NCBI GenBank assembly: GCA_023052935.1
Contig: CM041292.1
Coordinates: 174,344,900 to 174,408,899, forward strand
Direction: 5' to 3'
From: Piezodorus guildinii
Taxonomy: Eukaryota > Arthropoda > Insecta > Hemiptera > Pentatomidae
Length of the DNA: 64,000 nt
Shown: positions 1-10,398 of the stretch, one piece after another
Numbering within the stretch: the stretch's first letter is position 1
Layout of the letters: each line of letters opens with the position of its first letter
Position numbers and translations under genes: made by a program
Notes under the pieces: model-generated
What the model was told of the DNA's origin: nothing
The model's database searches: none
Seen by the model: only the letters and a program-made list of their open reading frames with translations

Positions 1-314
1 TTAATAATAATAAATAAAAAACAAAACAAATCGAAACAAAAACCTATTATTGAGATAAATAAAAAGTTGGCAAATAAATAAACATCTTACCCACAATCAT
101 AACTATATACAATATATACAATTGCTAAGGGACCCCAGCAAGCGCTTTTCCCTCCACTTGTGGAGGAAAAAGCGGAATCCAAGAGATCCCAGCGCCTCTA
201 TCTCAGCCGCATCACTGGTCTGAGCCAGTGGAGGCTGAGTCAGGGCGCTGTAGCCACAAACATACCGTACATGAGTGGAGGATCTGACCATTGTCAGAAC
301 TCCAATTTAAATGT

Positions 315-2993
315 TTACAATAGGTCTCGTGGCCACTGCCGTTTCAATCTTCGAGGAGGATTGTAGGGATGGGTGGTGCTGGATAGGGATTGCGCTAGAG
401 GGTTAGGATGATGAGTAAGGTTCTGATGAAATTTGGAAAATTTGGATGGTACCAGGTCTAAAACAAACGGAATATTAAGGTCATGGTGTAGGGTACAGTT
501 GGTAACGTAATAAGGAGCATTAACTATTGTTCGGAGGACTTTGGATTGGAAGGATTGGATGCGTTTGATGTTAGAAAGTTTAGCTGTCCCCCACAGTTCA
601 AGTCCGTAGGTCCATATAGGTTTCAGTACTGTCTTGTATATTAGTAATTTGTTGTCAACAGTAAGATGAGATTTTCTGTTTAGTAGTCTGTATAACTGGC
701 CGAATCTGCGGTTGAGTTCTTTTCTTTTGAGTCTTGTATGTGGGTTCCACGTCAGTCTTTTGTCTAGTAAAAAGCCGAGATACCGGACTGTGTCTGAGGA
801 AGGAAGCGGTATGGAATTGAAATTAACCGTTGGACAGGATTTGCGTCGAAGGGTGAATGTGACGTGAGTGCATTTGCTTTCGTTCACCTTAATGCGCCAA
901 GCATTGCACCAGTCTTCGACAAGGGAAAGATGCTTTTGGAGATTTAGCGATGCTACTTCAGGATCGGAATTGGATGACAAAATGGCGGTATCATCAGCAA
1001 ATGTTGCCAGAAAGGTATCGGGATCGGTAGGAATATCGGCGGTGTAGAGGATGTAGAGGACGGGTCCTAAGACGCTGCCTTGAGGAACACCGGCCTCAAC
1101 AGTATAATGTTTGGAAAATTTGGAACCACTGCGAACTCGGAAGGAGCGGTTTGATAAATAGGATCGGAGGATTAGGTATAAGGATTGAGGTAAATGGGTT
1201 TTGAGCTTAAAGAGCAGTCCCGGGTGCCACACCCGGTCAAAAGCTTGAGCTATGTCCAGAAAGGCACCCGAACAATACTCCTTGCACTCAAGGGCGGAGG
1301 AAATGTGGTCTACAACTCGGAGTCCTTGGTGAACCGTGGAATGTTGAGGACGAAATCCAAACTGATGTGAAGGAAAATTGTGAAATTTGGCTAGGATTCG
1401 TTTTAATAGGAGTTTTTCGAAGATTTTGGAGAGGATCGGGAGCAGGCTAATTGGTCTGTAAGATGAAGTGCTGTGGGAAGGTTTGCCTGGTTTTAGGAAA
1501 AGGATGATAGTTGAATGTTTCCATATGAGAGGGAAATAGGTAGTGCGTAGGATACAGTTATAGAGATATGCAAGAAATGTAATGGCTTTGGGAGGAAGCT
1601 GTCTTAAGATCTGAGGAGTAAGGAGGTCGTATCCTGGGGATTTACGGAGAGGAAGCTTTTTAAGAAGATATTTAACCTCAGATGGATTAACTGCTTTAGG
1701 TGGTAAGGATAGTGGTATTGGTGACATAAGGAACTCTTCAACTGTTGCAGTATGGGTTGGATTGAGCTCAGGATGAGGAGTGAAAACTTTGGAAAGGTGC
1801 TGCGCGAATTCCTCGGCTTTATCCTTGTCGGAAGCAGCCCAGGAACTATCACAGCGCCGAAGAGGGTGGGAAATGGTGTGGGATTTTAGAATTCTCTTCG
1901 TGACATTCCATAGGGAATTGTCACGAGTCGAGAGAGAGGAGAGGTAGGAATTGTAGGATTGGGAACGGAATATCGCCAACTCCCGCTTTAATTTTCTACA
2001 AAGAAAGTTGTAAGAGCGGCGATCTTCTGGGTGGCGGGTGCGTTGCCATAATGATCTGGCTCGGCGTTTGGTGTTGATGAGGTCCTTCAGGTGTTGTGGT
2101 AAATGGCTTTTGTTAGGAATTCTTTGGGATTGTTTGGGAGAGGAGGCAGTCCAGGCAGCTTGTTGAATTGTGGTTGTAAAGGAAAATACGGCATCATCTA
2201 GGTCAGTTTGGGTTTTGAGAGGTACTCTGAGGTCAATATCATTGGTAAGGATTTCGCGGAAGAGGTTCCAGTTGACAGGGCCTCTAATGAATGACGGTGG
2301 GAAAGGTTTCGGAATAGGAGTTATGGATACATTTAGGATTAATGGACTATGATCAGAGGATAGTTCATCAAGGCGAGTTACGGAATAGTTCAGGGAGCCT
2401 AATCCGCAGTGGATGAAGAAGTCGAGGATGTCAGGATTACGGTTAGGATCTGTCGGCCAGTAGGTAGGAGAATCGGGAGGTAGGAGATGAAAGCGTCGGG
2501 AGTTGAGTGCAGACTGCAACGTCCGTCCACGAGAATTGGTGGTTCTAGAACCCCACTGTTGATTCTTAGCGTTTAAGTCGGCACCCAAAATGAAGTGATT
2601 TCCCAAGGAGTTGAGGAAGGATCCAAATTGGGCAGAGGAAATAGGATGTTTAGGAGGGCAGTATGCTGATGCGATGATAAGCGGAAAGGAAAAGGTTTTG
2701 ATTACAATGGAAGTTGCTTGTAGGTAATCGTGGGCGGGAAGTGGGTGTAAGTGATGGGTGACGGATCGGCAGACAATGACAGCAGTACCGGCATGGGCTT
2801 TGCCGTCTGGATGGTCTGTCCGGTATGTTATGTATTCTGGTATTTTGAAGTACTGTTTAGTGGTTAGTCTAGTTTCAGTAATGAGTGCAACATCAATGTT
2901 TTTGTCTTGCAGTACGGCTGTAAGTTCGTCAGTGTGAGTTCTAACACCATTCGCATTCCAAAGGAGAATGGATAAGGAATTAGGTGAGGTCAT
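315..2993 (-). CDS. LINE ORF2: AP endonuclease + reverse transcriptase (Jockey clade)
   Basis: This 892-residue polyprotein would nick target DNA and copy the element's own RNA by target-primed reverse transcription. The N-terminal AP-type endonuclease (about 8-220) shows LLWNANG, an E in ALITETR (E40), GADLNAK (D139, N141) and SSDHSPL (D214, H215). The RT (about 480-760) shows YRPISLLP, FGFRPQHST, the catalytic FLDIAQAFD (D580), GVPQGSVLGP and TFADDTAIL (FADD near 665-668), then VRYLGFLLDKRLTW. The C-terminus contains LELWGTAK and ends RRLKRQWPRDLL, a signature also found in the degraded copies in this window. I see no RNase H domain. The ATG directly follows the ORF1 stop and lies in the same frame. 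All catalytic motifs look intact and I see no frameshift. Jockey assignment rests on the motif pattern and the ORF1 type. Confidence 0.95.
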   Translation of the reverse strand: MTSPNSLSILLWNANGVRTHTDELTAVLQDKNIDVALITETRLTTKQYFKIPEYITYRTDHPDGKAHAGTAVIVCRSVTHHLHPLPAHDYLQATSIVIKTFSFPLIIASAYCPPKHPISSAQFGSFLNSLGNHFILGADLNAKNQQWGSRTTNSRGRTLQSALNSRRFHLLPPDSPTYWPTDPNRNPDILDFFIHCGLGSLNYSVTRLDELSSDHSPLILNVSITPIPKPFPPSFIRGPVNWNLFREILTNDIDLRVPLKTQTDLDDAVFSFTTTIQQAAWTASSPKQSQRIPNKSHLPQHLKDLINTKRRARSLWQRTRHPEDRRSYNFLCRKLKRELAIFRSQSYNSYLSSLSTRDNSLWNVTKRILKSHTISHPLRRCDSSWAASDKDKAEEFAQHLSKVFTPHPELNPTHTATVEEFLMSPIPLSLPPKAVNPSEVKYLLKKLPLRKSPGYDLLTPQILRQLPPKAITFLAYLYNCILRTTYFPLIWKHSTIILFLKPGKPSHSTSSYRPISLLPILSKIFEKLLLKRILAKFHNFPSHQFGFRPQHSTVHQGLRVVDHISSALECKEYCSGAFLDIAQAFDRVWHPGLLFKLKTHLPQSLYLILRSYLSNRSFRVRSGSKFSKHYTVEAGVPQGSVLGPVLYILYTADIPTDPDTFLATFADDTAILSSNSDPEVASLNLQKHLSLVEDWCNAWRIKVNESKCTHVTFTLRRKSCPTVNFNSIPLPSSDTVRYLGFLLDKRLTWNPHTRLKRKELNRRFGQLYRLLNRKSHLTVDNKLLIYKTVLKPIWTYGLELWGTAKLSNIKRIQSFQSKVLRTIVNAPYYVTNCTLHHDLNIPFVLDLVPSKFSKFHQNLTHHPNPLAQSLSSTTHPYNPPRRLKRQWPRDLL

Positions 2994-4298
2994 TTATGGT
3001 TTTTGTAAGGCAGGAATGAGATTTGATACAAGGTTTGTAAGGAGTGATATTAGGGGCATAACAAGGGATTTAATTTCGGAGATAAAGGATGTCATCAAAC
3101 TGGTAAGGTCTGTGGCATTTGAAGGAGGAGGGATATGAGAGATTTGTGGTTGATTAGGATTTTTAGGATTGGTTACATTTTGAGGAAGAGGTATATGTGG
3201 AATGGATTGAGGTACATTCTGTAGTTCAGGCAGGGCCACGGCTTCAGTACTTTGATTCCCACCTCCAAGTAGGTGGGCAAATGATACATTGGCATCAATA
3301 AGTTTTGAGGGTTCTCTTCTGTTTCTTACTTGTCTTGCTGTTTCATCCAGTACTTGAGGTTTTTGAAACCTGGTCCTCAGTTCCTTATAGATTTGGCATC
3401 CTTTATAGTTGGCTGGGTGGTCCTTGAGGCAATGAGCACATACAGCTGGTGTTGATTTTGGTTTTGTACACTCCACAGACTTGTGCTGTTCACCGCATTT
3501 CACGCATCGAGGTATGTGATGACAATAACTTTTAGTATGTCCATATGCTTGACAGTTATGGCACTGAACTATCTCCTTCTTTATGTAAGGTTTTTCAACT
3601 CTTACGCTGGTATAGTACAATCTATTGAGGTCATAGATTTTTTCAACTCCTTCTGCTGGTTCCAAATCCACAAAAAAGAGAGTTAAAGGAATTTTATCCT
3701 TTAGGACATTAGTGACTTGCCGCACTTTATAGCCCATCTCCGTTAGTTCTTCTTTAATTGCTTCAACTGGTGTCGAGGAGTGTAGGTTTCTGATTACTAC
3801 CCTTAAAGCTCTCTCTTGGCGTAGCTGATAGGTATGGAAATCTGCTTTGGTTTCAGTTAAATATTTCACTATTTTTCTATATGTCTCGGCAGTAGTAGGA
3901 GATATTTTGGTATCATTGATTCTACTCATACAGTAGTAGCTGGTAGATTCGGTAATTTTGTTCAATTGCGCACACAACAACTGGAAATTTCTGATATTTT
4001 TGACAAATATGGGAGGAGGCCGTGGTTCACTGGGTATAGGAGTAGATTCCATGTTTTCTTTTTCATTATGCAAAATCTGAAAAGGATTTGGGGTGAAAAA
4101 CGGCGATTCGTCAGTCATCCCTTGTGACGATGTGCCAGGTTGTGGTTCAGATTCTGAATTAGTACCTGAAGGGGTTGCTTGTAATCTTTTATTAGTATCA
4201 CGGCGAGGTCTTTGTTTCGTAGGGGACGGGATTGAACCACTAGATCTAGATCTTTTAGTTGAAGCTTTGGAGGACATTACTTGATGATAATATCGCAT
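2994..4298 (-). CDS. LINE ORF1: gag-like protein with PRE_C2HC and three zinc knuckles
   Basis: This 434-residue RNA-binding protein would coat element RNA to form the retrotransposition particle. Residues 1-95 are basic and Ser/Pro-rich (KRSRSSGS, TKQRPRR). Residues ~166-238 match the PRE_C2HC region that precedes zinc fingers in arthropod LINE gag proteins. Three knuckles follow: C246-C249-H254-C259, C265-C268-H272-C277 and C287-C290-H294-C301. A variable Pro/Asn/Gln-rich linker leads to a hydrophobic tail (about the last 37 residues) that is almost identical to that of element C. The first ATG (MRYYHQVM) aligns with the start of the element C protein; a second ATG seven codons later (MSSK) is also conserved. 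The stop codon abuts the ORF2 ATG. Confidence 0.93.
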   Translation of the reverse strand: MRYYHQVMSSKASTKRSRSSGSIPSPTKQRPRRDTNKRLQATPSGTNSESEPQPGTSSQGMTDESPFFTPNPFQILHNEKENMESTPIPSEPRPPPIFVKNIRNFQLLCAQLNKITESTSYYCMSRINDTKISPTTAETYRKIVKYLTETKADFHTYQLRQERALRVVIRNLHSSTPVEAIKEELTEMGYKVRQVTNVLKDKIPLTLFFVDLEPAEGVEKIYDLNRLYYTSVRVEKPYIKKEIVQCHNCQAYGHTKSYCHHIPRCVKCGEQHKSVECTKPKSTPAVCAHCLKDHPANYKGCQIYKELRTRFQKPQVLDETARQVRNRREPSKLIDANVSFAHLLGGGNQSTEAVALPELQNVPQSIPHIPLPQNVTNPKNPNQPQISHIPPPSNATDLTSLMTSFISEIKSLVMPLISLLTNLVSNLIPALQKP

Positions 4299-4299
4299 T

Positions 4300-4455
4300 T
4301 CATGTAAGGAAAATAATTAAATAATAACCAGATGTGGGGGAAAAAAAAATAACTTAAGAAAAGTTAAGCAAGACCAGCCTTGCCTAGCTATTGGCAATCA
4401 GCTGATATGAAGAGGTGACTCAGCATTCACTTTACAGTGTAAATTGTAACCCAAC
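4300..4455 (-). promoter_or_regulatory. 5' UTR of element A with conserved CAGCTG box and hairpin
   Basis: The short stretch between the upstream ORF and ORF1 holds ATCAGCTGATTGCC (E-box core CAGCTG, 4397-4406), followed by an imperfect hairpin with GCAAG and CTTGC arms. Element C has the same box and hairpin in the same place. The function (transcription factor site, or RNA structure before ORF1) is inference. Confidence 0.45.
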
Positions 4456-4599
4456 TTACCGTTGTTTGCTCCAATATTTACTGTTGTTGTTATCCTGAAG
4501 CCTAGTGATGTTTTCAAGACTTTTCTGAAGTGATATCCAACTGAAAAAGCAAGAAATCCAAGAGCCGATTTGAAAGATGACCGCTATACTCTTGCGCAT
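4456..4599 (-). CDS. Short 5'-UTR ORF of element A (47 codons), conserved in element C
   Basis: This ORF starts about nine bases from the inferred 5' end of element A and encodes 47 residues. It aligns without gaps to codons 1-47 of the matching ORF of element C (58831). By eye 23 of 47 residues are identical, including MR at 1-2, FFS at 18-20, SLENITR at 27-33 and YW at 42-43. In the SLENITR block the base differences are synonymous. It ends at CGG TAA inside a GGTAAG string. No known domain is recognised and the middle is hydrophobic. It could instead be conserved because it overlaps an internal promoter, as Jockey-type elements carry. Confidence 0.5.
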   Translation of the reverse strand: MRKSIAVIFQIGSWISCFFSWISLQKSLENITRLQDNNNSKYWSKQR

Positions 4600-4712
4600 G
4601 CGCAGAACGAATAGGAGTTCTAGCACACTAAGAAATGTAATTGAAGATTTGATCATGTAAACTTAATAATTTCTGAGCTTCAACATTTTTTTTTTTCTTC
4701 ATACCACATAAT

Positions 4713-4985
4713 TATGGGTTACAAAACATGGCGGAGACCATAATCTTGGACTCGCTGGGAATCCTACATCACCACGTATATTAGGGCTAGTCCAGACTTT
4801 TATATGTCCATGATTTCGAAAGCAGTAAAGTATATGTACTTCTATTTGGCAGAATCTCCCTCTATCCTTTTTCTTTGAAATTGTCTTCAGGATTGATGCA
4901 GTATGCTGTGTGGTCATGGCAACTCAGGGAAGTTGAGCGGCATATCCAAATTGGGATATCCTCCTTTATAGATTTTTTTAATATA
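4713..4985 (+). mobile_element. Z-family 3' end: C-terminal coding tail of an unidentified retroelement
   Basis: One frame gives MAETIILDSLGILHHHVY, then a stop at 4792-4794. The same peptide with two substitutions (VAETIILDSLGILHHHIY) and the same stop occurs at 38817-38819, and the two loci stay similar for about 150 bases beyond the stop. This is therefore the 3' end of a repeated coding element, here cut off upstream near the 5' end of element A. Confidence 0.6.
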
Positions 4986-5060
4986 TTTTTTTTTTCTTTT
5001 AATTTATAATAGTTCTTCTCTTGGTACTTACTAATAAGAATTTTGTTATGTTGTATTTTT

Positions 5061-5858
5061 ACTTTCACTTACTATATATAGTAAGGGGAAGTATTGCAAT
5101 CGTGAAAATTTTCGAATTCCAGTATTCAACGGAAATACACGTTTTAGGGTCCCCTGAGTCCAAATAACCAAGTCCCGCAAAAAGGTCTGTGTGTGTGTAT
5201 GTGTGGTAACTCCCGGGCGGAAACGGTAAGTCCTATGAAACTGAAATTTCATATTTAAGACAACTATACGCCCGAGACGTGAAAAAACTTTTTTCATCAA
5301 AATGAGCTTACCAGAAGAGGCACTACCACGCATTTTGCACCTTTTTTCGGTTTTCTCGAAAACGGTTCCGACGATTTTGATTAAACTCGCTACATCGATG
5401 TAAAATTTAATGGGCTTTAATATCATGTAGGTTTTATTCTGATTAAAATGGTCTGACAGGGCTTAAATGCCGATATTTTAAATTGTCTTCCCCTAAAGTA
5501 CCTTTAATTTTGTAGATTCAATAAAAATAACTATATTATCTTCTTAACGCTGATGAAAAACAGATAAATGTATAAATTGAATAAATTCGATACCCAACTA
5601 AGCTAAATATTTTAGAAAAAATATTATCTCATACACAAGCTTTTAAAAGTTAATAGAGAGTGATGAAATGAACATAAAACTAACTGATTATTTTAGATAA
5701 TAATATAATAGATTTTTAATAAAACACATGTTTCTATATAAATTCAATTTAATGAATTCTTAGATAGTTTCACGTATTTTTATCTCTAACTGTATTTGAA
5801 AATTCTTTCATTGACTTGGAGGTAAGTGAAAGTCGTGTGTTGTCCGCACCAGATTTTT
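5061..5858 (+). repeat. Family X repeat, copy X1 (near full length)
   Basis: X is the most frequent repeat in the window, about 0.8 kb and without coding capacity. Its left end reads ACTTTCACTTAC followed by TATATATAGTAAGG. Its right end reads GGTAAGTGAAAGT followed by a conserved GTGTTG..CGCACCAGATTTTT. The terminal ACTTTCACTTAC and GTAAGTGAAAGT are inverted repeats, which suggests a non-autonomous DNA transposon, but I see no certain target-site duplication. An internal block with CCCGGGCGGAAACGG and TCGAAAACGGTTCC is well conserved between copies. Confidence 0.8.
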
Positions 5859-6677
5859 ATGTATGGAGTAATTGTCTTATTTTTCTTTATTCAGTTACTT
5901 TATTTTATTGTATTCTTTTTTTAATTATATTCGTATCTTTACGATATTTAAGGTAAACGCTGTTAATAATAAAACAACCTGTATTTGGTCCATTCGCCTG
6001 TTGGTATACTATCTTTGTAAATAATTAAATAAAACAGAAAAAAATTATTGAAGACACGACAAATAATTTGTATAAAGTAATTGCCTCAAGTAATTTAGAA
6101 TAGGTCCTAAAACCTGTGAAAAATAGCCTGTATATTCTATACGTATATTTATTATATTCATCCCTTTGGTTTTCTATGTTATCTTTGTCTTTTGTGCTTA
6201 TTTTTTACATTATCGCTGTATTTTTTCCTTCTATTACTACTCTAAGGAACCAAAGACTTAATTTAGGTTCATATGTTCTATTCTAAAGGGATTTACTTGT
6301 TCCTTGAAAAATAAAGAAATTATTATTATATGGCACCATTTTTTGGTAATTAGTAGTTCCGAGATTCCTCCCTTTTTAATACTGCACTACAGTGCGAGAA
6401 AACAGGTAGGTGAAAATGTATTAGAGTTGGTGATAGAGAAACATCATATTCAACGTATAAATATTCAATTACCGAATTTTCTATAAAACTTCGTCATTTT
6501 TTTTTTTAAATTGTAATATAAATAATGTTTCATTTTTAAAAATGGTGTTCCTACATTAAAACACGTTTTTCATGATGTTTATGTTAGAATTGTTTATTTA
6601 TTTTATTTTATCCTCTTTATAAAAGTAATAATTAATGATATTATAGGATTTTTTTTCAAATTAATATTTAACGTTAT
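5859..6677. other. AT-rich stretch, nothing recognised
   Basis: No coding sequence, RNA gene or repeat match to the rest of the window was seen. The only long ORF (6304-6486) has no recognisable motif. Confidence 0.5.
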
Positions 6678-6866
6678 TATCCCCCTCCAAGGCGACTGAA
6701 AAGAAGGTGGCCTCGGGACCTACTGTCTTAAAATAGTTAGTGAAGTGCTACCACTGGGTAGTTCTTTCTCAAGACTTTATATTTTTATTCTAGATATTTA
6801 CTTATTGTGTTATTCGAAACAGTTGTAAATTACTATAAATAAATTAAAAAAAATAAAAAAATGTTA
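6678..6866 (+). mobile_element. Old Jockey-like LINE, 3' tail only
   Basis: The fragment starts inside the last codons of ORF2: PPRRLKRRWPRDLLS then stop, matching the end of element A and C ORF2. A 3' UTR follows with a TGGGTAGTTCTTTCTC string shared with the fragment ending at 9227. It ends in an A-rich tail (AAATAAATTAAAAAAAATAAAAAAATG). Confidence 0.75.
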
Positions 6867-7069
6867 TTATCCGATATTTTTTAAATATGTCTTCCTCCTC
6901 TTCCGCTACTTTCGTGAACTCACAATTCCTCGCTCTTATGAATTTTCACCTAGCTCTTCTTTCCCTCTGTATCCCAGCCTTAATTTAAAATGGGGGCAAG
7001 CTTTGAACCACTAGTTACCATAAAGTTTCTACAATTTTTCACAGGTTTTAGACGATAGTTTAATTTAGG

Positions 7070-7306
7070 GTAGTGGCTAACCTATGTGAGTTCGAATCCT
7101 ACAGCATATAATTAAATGGGAAATAACTCACTACTTCCCTCGGGTATGTCAAACCTGTCAGCTATCTGCTGCTCACTCACAAATATAGTCGTAGGGAGTC
7201 AGGACTCTACCCTATAAATGTCACCGAAAATCGCGGAGTGAAATCGTTAGAAACTATACCGCGCGGCCAAGGCCCTCCACGGCCTATCGCGCCAGCAGAA
7301 GAATTT
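7070..7306 (+). repeat. SINE1 copy, diverged (tRNA-derived)
   Basis: It has the same structure as the better SINE1 copy at 26175: a head with GTGGCTAACC..GTGAGTTCGAATCC (A and B boxes), the CTGTCAGCTATCTGC and GTAGGGAGTCAGGACTCTACC blocks, and the 3' end GCGCGGCCAAGGCC..GCGCCAG. Substitutions are numerous, so it is old. Confidence 0.75.
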
Positions 7307-7309
7307 GCA

Positions 7310-8210
7310 CGCGAATCTGTAATCAAAGTCGTTTGAATTGACACACCTGATATTCTTTTCGGTGATTTAATTTCAGATAATTGGTATCGCCGTTATAAAT
7401 TAGAAACAGGTATTTTAGGATTTCCAGACGATTACCATACTTAAAGATGACACAGGGAAGAAGGTTATTATGCCCAAGTTTCTAATACTTCAACTGTGAC
7501 AATGATTAGAATACTATTAAGTCCCTGACATATTTCGAATCTCTGCCACAATTGTTGGAATTGCCGTTTGTAGGAATCCTTGATGAAGTTTTCTCTTTTT
7601 TCAACACATCCTGGTTTTTTTTTTGCAATGTCGCCGCCAAAGTGCAATTATCGTTTTCTTTTTTTATATCGACTTAAAATATTTACTTCTCTTTTTTTTC
7701 CATAAAATATTTTTCAACCATAAATGTCATTTTAAAATCTTTATCAATGAAATATGGCCAGCTTAAATCAGTTATGAAAGAGGAACTCAATACAACTTCT
7801 AAAATTTAAATTCCATTACCAATTTTCGTATTACGGGTCCATACTAGTTACTTTTTATAATAACGTCACATCATGCTATATTAACAGCTTTGCTAGTCTA
7901 TATAAATCTTATCTATGTAGGAGGTTACCTACCTACTACCTCCTAGATTTTAAGAAACGTTAAACTTGATTTAATAATAAATCTGATACAACTTGGTCAT
8001 TGCAGGCCAGCACTAAAAGAAGGAACAAATTTGAATGTGAAACCAGAAGAGCCCTTATCGACTCATACCTATGTGAGTTTATTAGGTGTATTCTAAAATC
8101 ATTAAAAGCATATTGACTCTATAAATCAGTGGTTACCAACAAAATAATTTCCCTTACCCCTTCAGCCAATCACTTCAATGGCAAGGACCCCCTAAATCCT
8201 CAAAATTGTG
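7310..8210. other. Unassigned AT-rich DNA
   Basis: No supported gene or repeat was seen. Several homopolymer T tracts are present near 7600-7700. Confidence 0.5.
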
Positions 8211-8212
8211 TA

Positions 8213-8306
<94 letters not shown>
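8211..8306. repeat. Compound microsatellite (TA)n-(GA)n
   Basis: About 60 bases of TA repeats are followed by about 26 bases of GA repeats. Confidence 0.95.
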
Positions 8307-8624
8307 TATGTATATACATATACATAAATGCTTGACGCTGCAAGTGGCAAAAGGTGGGATTCGGCATAAGGACGTAGCGTCAACGTCTCACCTTCATTTC
8401 AGACACTGGAGAGGGTAGTGTCGCATGTGACAACACAAAGCTAAACCCTAAGGTTCAGGAATAAAGACAGTATAATCAAAATGGTGTAGCACCAGTATTA
8501 ACTGTATTAAACAGTATTAACCATCAACCATAAGGACTACAACATATGTACGTAATACGACAGCATCGCCAATAGAGTAGCCCAATAACATTCCGCACAA
8601 CGGGTATCCTATAATAATATTCTG

Positions 8625-9227
8625 GTTGTCACGGTCGAACAGATCCGCTACCTAGGACCTCTGCTTCACAAACGTCTTGAAATCTTCATACAAGATTGGC
8701 ACGAAAAGAAACTGCTTGCCGCTTTCGGTTAGTTCAATATTTACTAGGCAGACGCTCTTACCTTCTACTTAACTACTAAAAGCTCATCTACATTACTGTC
8801 ATAAGGCCTATCTATACTTACGAAATTGAGTTTTGGGGCTCTACTAAATTCTTCCCGTATCCAATCCAAAATCCTTCGTAAATTCCTCACCTTACCTTGT
8901 CACTAATAAACTCATCCATAAAGACTGAAATGTTCCATATATTGCTGATTTGGTCAGAACCAGGTATCATTTCACTTATGACATTCCATTCCCACTTTAA
9001 CCCACTAGTTTCAACCCTTGCTTCCTCTCCGTTCCTGATAATCCTCCGAGGTGTCTGATAAGGAGATGACCTTGAGACCTTGTGGTTTAGAATAGTTATT
9101 GGAGTGCAATCAATGGGTAGTTCTTCTACATGGTTGTTTCATATCATTTCTCTTTTATCATATTTACTTATTGTATTATAAAATACAGTTTTAAATATCA
9201 ATAAATAATATTAAATAAAAAAAAAGT
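8625..9227 (+). pseudogene. Decayed Jockey-like ORF2 C-terminal part with 3' UTR
   Basis: Several frames together recover the region after the RT core. QIRYLGPLLHKRL corresponds to VRYLGFLLDKRLTW in element A, YEIEFWGSTKF to YGLELWGTAK, and the end corresponds to NPPRRLKR..PRDLL. Stops and frameshifts are frequent. A 3' UTR with GGGTAGTTCTTC and a poly-A-like end (AAATAAAAAAAAAG) follows. It belongs to an older subfamily, together with the fragments at 6678, 11755 and 41040. Confidence 0.75.
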
Positions 9228-10140
9228 TATCATTCCGTACTTTAACATCTTATTAGGTATCTACGTTTTAACTTCAGAGCTTCACGGTGATATTTTTATT
9301 ACGTAATTTTGTAATGTTTGTTAGGTTTTAAAATACGCATTATTTATTTTCTTTCCTTCTCAAACATTACACTGACAGCAAGTTTATTTATGTTGCCTAC
9401 AATATTTGCAGAACTGTCATGCCAACTGCGTACTCTATGTATCAAATGTCACGAAAGACAACTATTACATCTATTAACCGATTTCCTGAAATTTTCCGTC
9501 TGATATAGCCATGTGAGGACCATATTTTTGTCTTAAGCTGTTTTAGTATCATTGACTTAGGGACTAGTCGGTTCTAGTAACTTACATTCGGATACTTTTG
9601 TCTAAAACGTCATATTTAAAGATATGTTCTATTTATTTAGCTTGGTATCACTTTCAAGACTATCCTATATTTGATTTATATTAGCCATTATGTTAATTTA
9701 CGAAAGAGCACAGTGTGGAATTGCATAGAAAACACTCAACACTAAATTGTCTATTTTATCCATGACAACCTCAGGAATTTAGGATAAATAAAACGTATTG
9801 ACTTAATTTTTTAAATCTTGGAATCTTGGGTATAAAATGGTGTATATATATAAATATATGGGATAAAAAGTAAAAACCAGTAATAAAAAGTATTTTTAAT
9901 AAAAAACAATAACAATAAATTCCAAACTCATTTATGTTTGCACTATATGCCTGATTAGATGAACCAAAAATTTTTCAAGTGACAAAATATTATCAAAAAA
10001 ATATATTTATATATTATCACTTATCTGATGAGTCAATTTTTTTAAGACACGCAAAGGATCTGTTTGAAGCGGAACAAATCAATCAATTTTGACTGAATAA
10101 CAATCATTCGATCGTCAATATCGAAAATACCATACTCGCA
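9228..10140. other. Unassigned AT-rich DNA
   Basis: No gene, RNA or repeat could be supported here. Confidence 0.5.
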
Positions 10141-10144
10141 CGCT

Positions 10145-10325
10145 AAACATCTATGGCTTATACCTTAAATATGCATTTCCAGTTTCATGTCGTATTCAAT
10201 TTTGTGTTTTTTTGTTGTTTTATTTTGTTTTTCTTGTAACGTGTATTGTCATTGACAAGTCGAAAAAGGAAGTTTTCGCGATTGCAATATTTTCTCTTCC
10301 TATTCATTTCAGGTAAAAGTAAGTA
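10145..10325 (-). repeat. Family X fragment, highly diverged
   Basis: Short blocks match the reverse complement of X: TTAAATATGCATTTCCAGTTTC, and near the end TTTTCGCGATTGCAATATTTTC. The part between them is not alignable. Confidence 0.5.
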
Positions 10326-10362
10326 AAGTAAAGATATTAACTTACTTAATGGTTTGCTTGCT

Positions 10363-10374
<12 letters not shown>

Positions 10375-10398
<24 letters not shown>

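Larger units (their letters stand above)
1..4608 (-). mobile_element. Element A: Jockey-like LINE, nearly full length, 3' end outside window
   Basis: Reading on the minus strand the order is 5' UTR with a short ORF (4599-4456), ORF1, ORF2 and a 3' UTR that runs off the left edge. Comparison with element B suggests that about 160 bases of 3' UTR plus the poly-A are missing. The 5' end is placed near 4608 by alignment with element C, whose 5' end is fixed by a target-site duplication: in both elements an ATGCGC lies about nine bases inside. Both large ORFs are uninterrupted, so this is a young copy. The 3' UTR matches B closely but matches C only over its first ~40 bases, so A/B and C are separate subfamilies. 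No duplication can be tested because one flank is missing. Confidence 0.93.

Noticed and set aside
4440..4470. GGTAAGT after the upstream ORF of A, and GGTAAGC in C, as a splice donor for a fusion of the upstream ORF to ORF1.
   Set aside because: No acceptor restores a common frame in both copies, and a spliced element would lose the intron on retrotransposition.
4609..4640. GGAGTTCTAGCAC next to the 5' end of element A equals a string in the 3' UTR of element C.
   Set aside because: Too short (about 13 bases) to claim a LINE tail; nothing else aligns.
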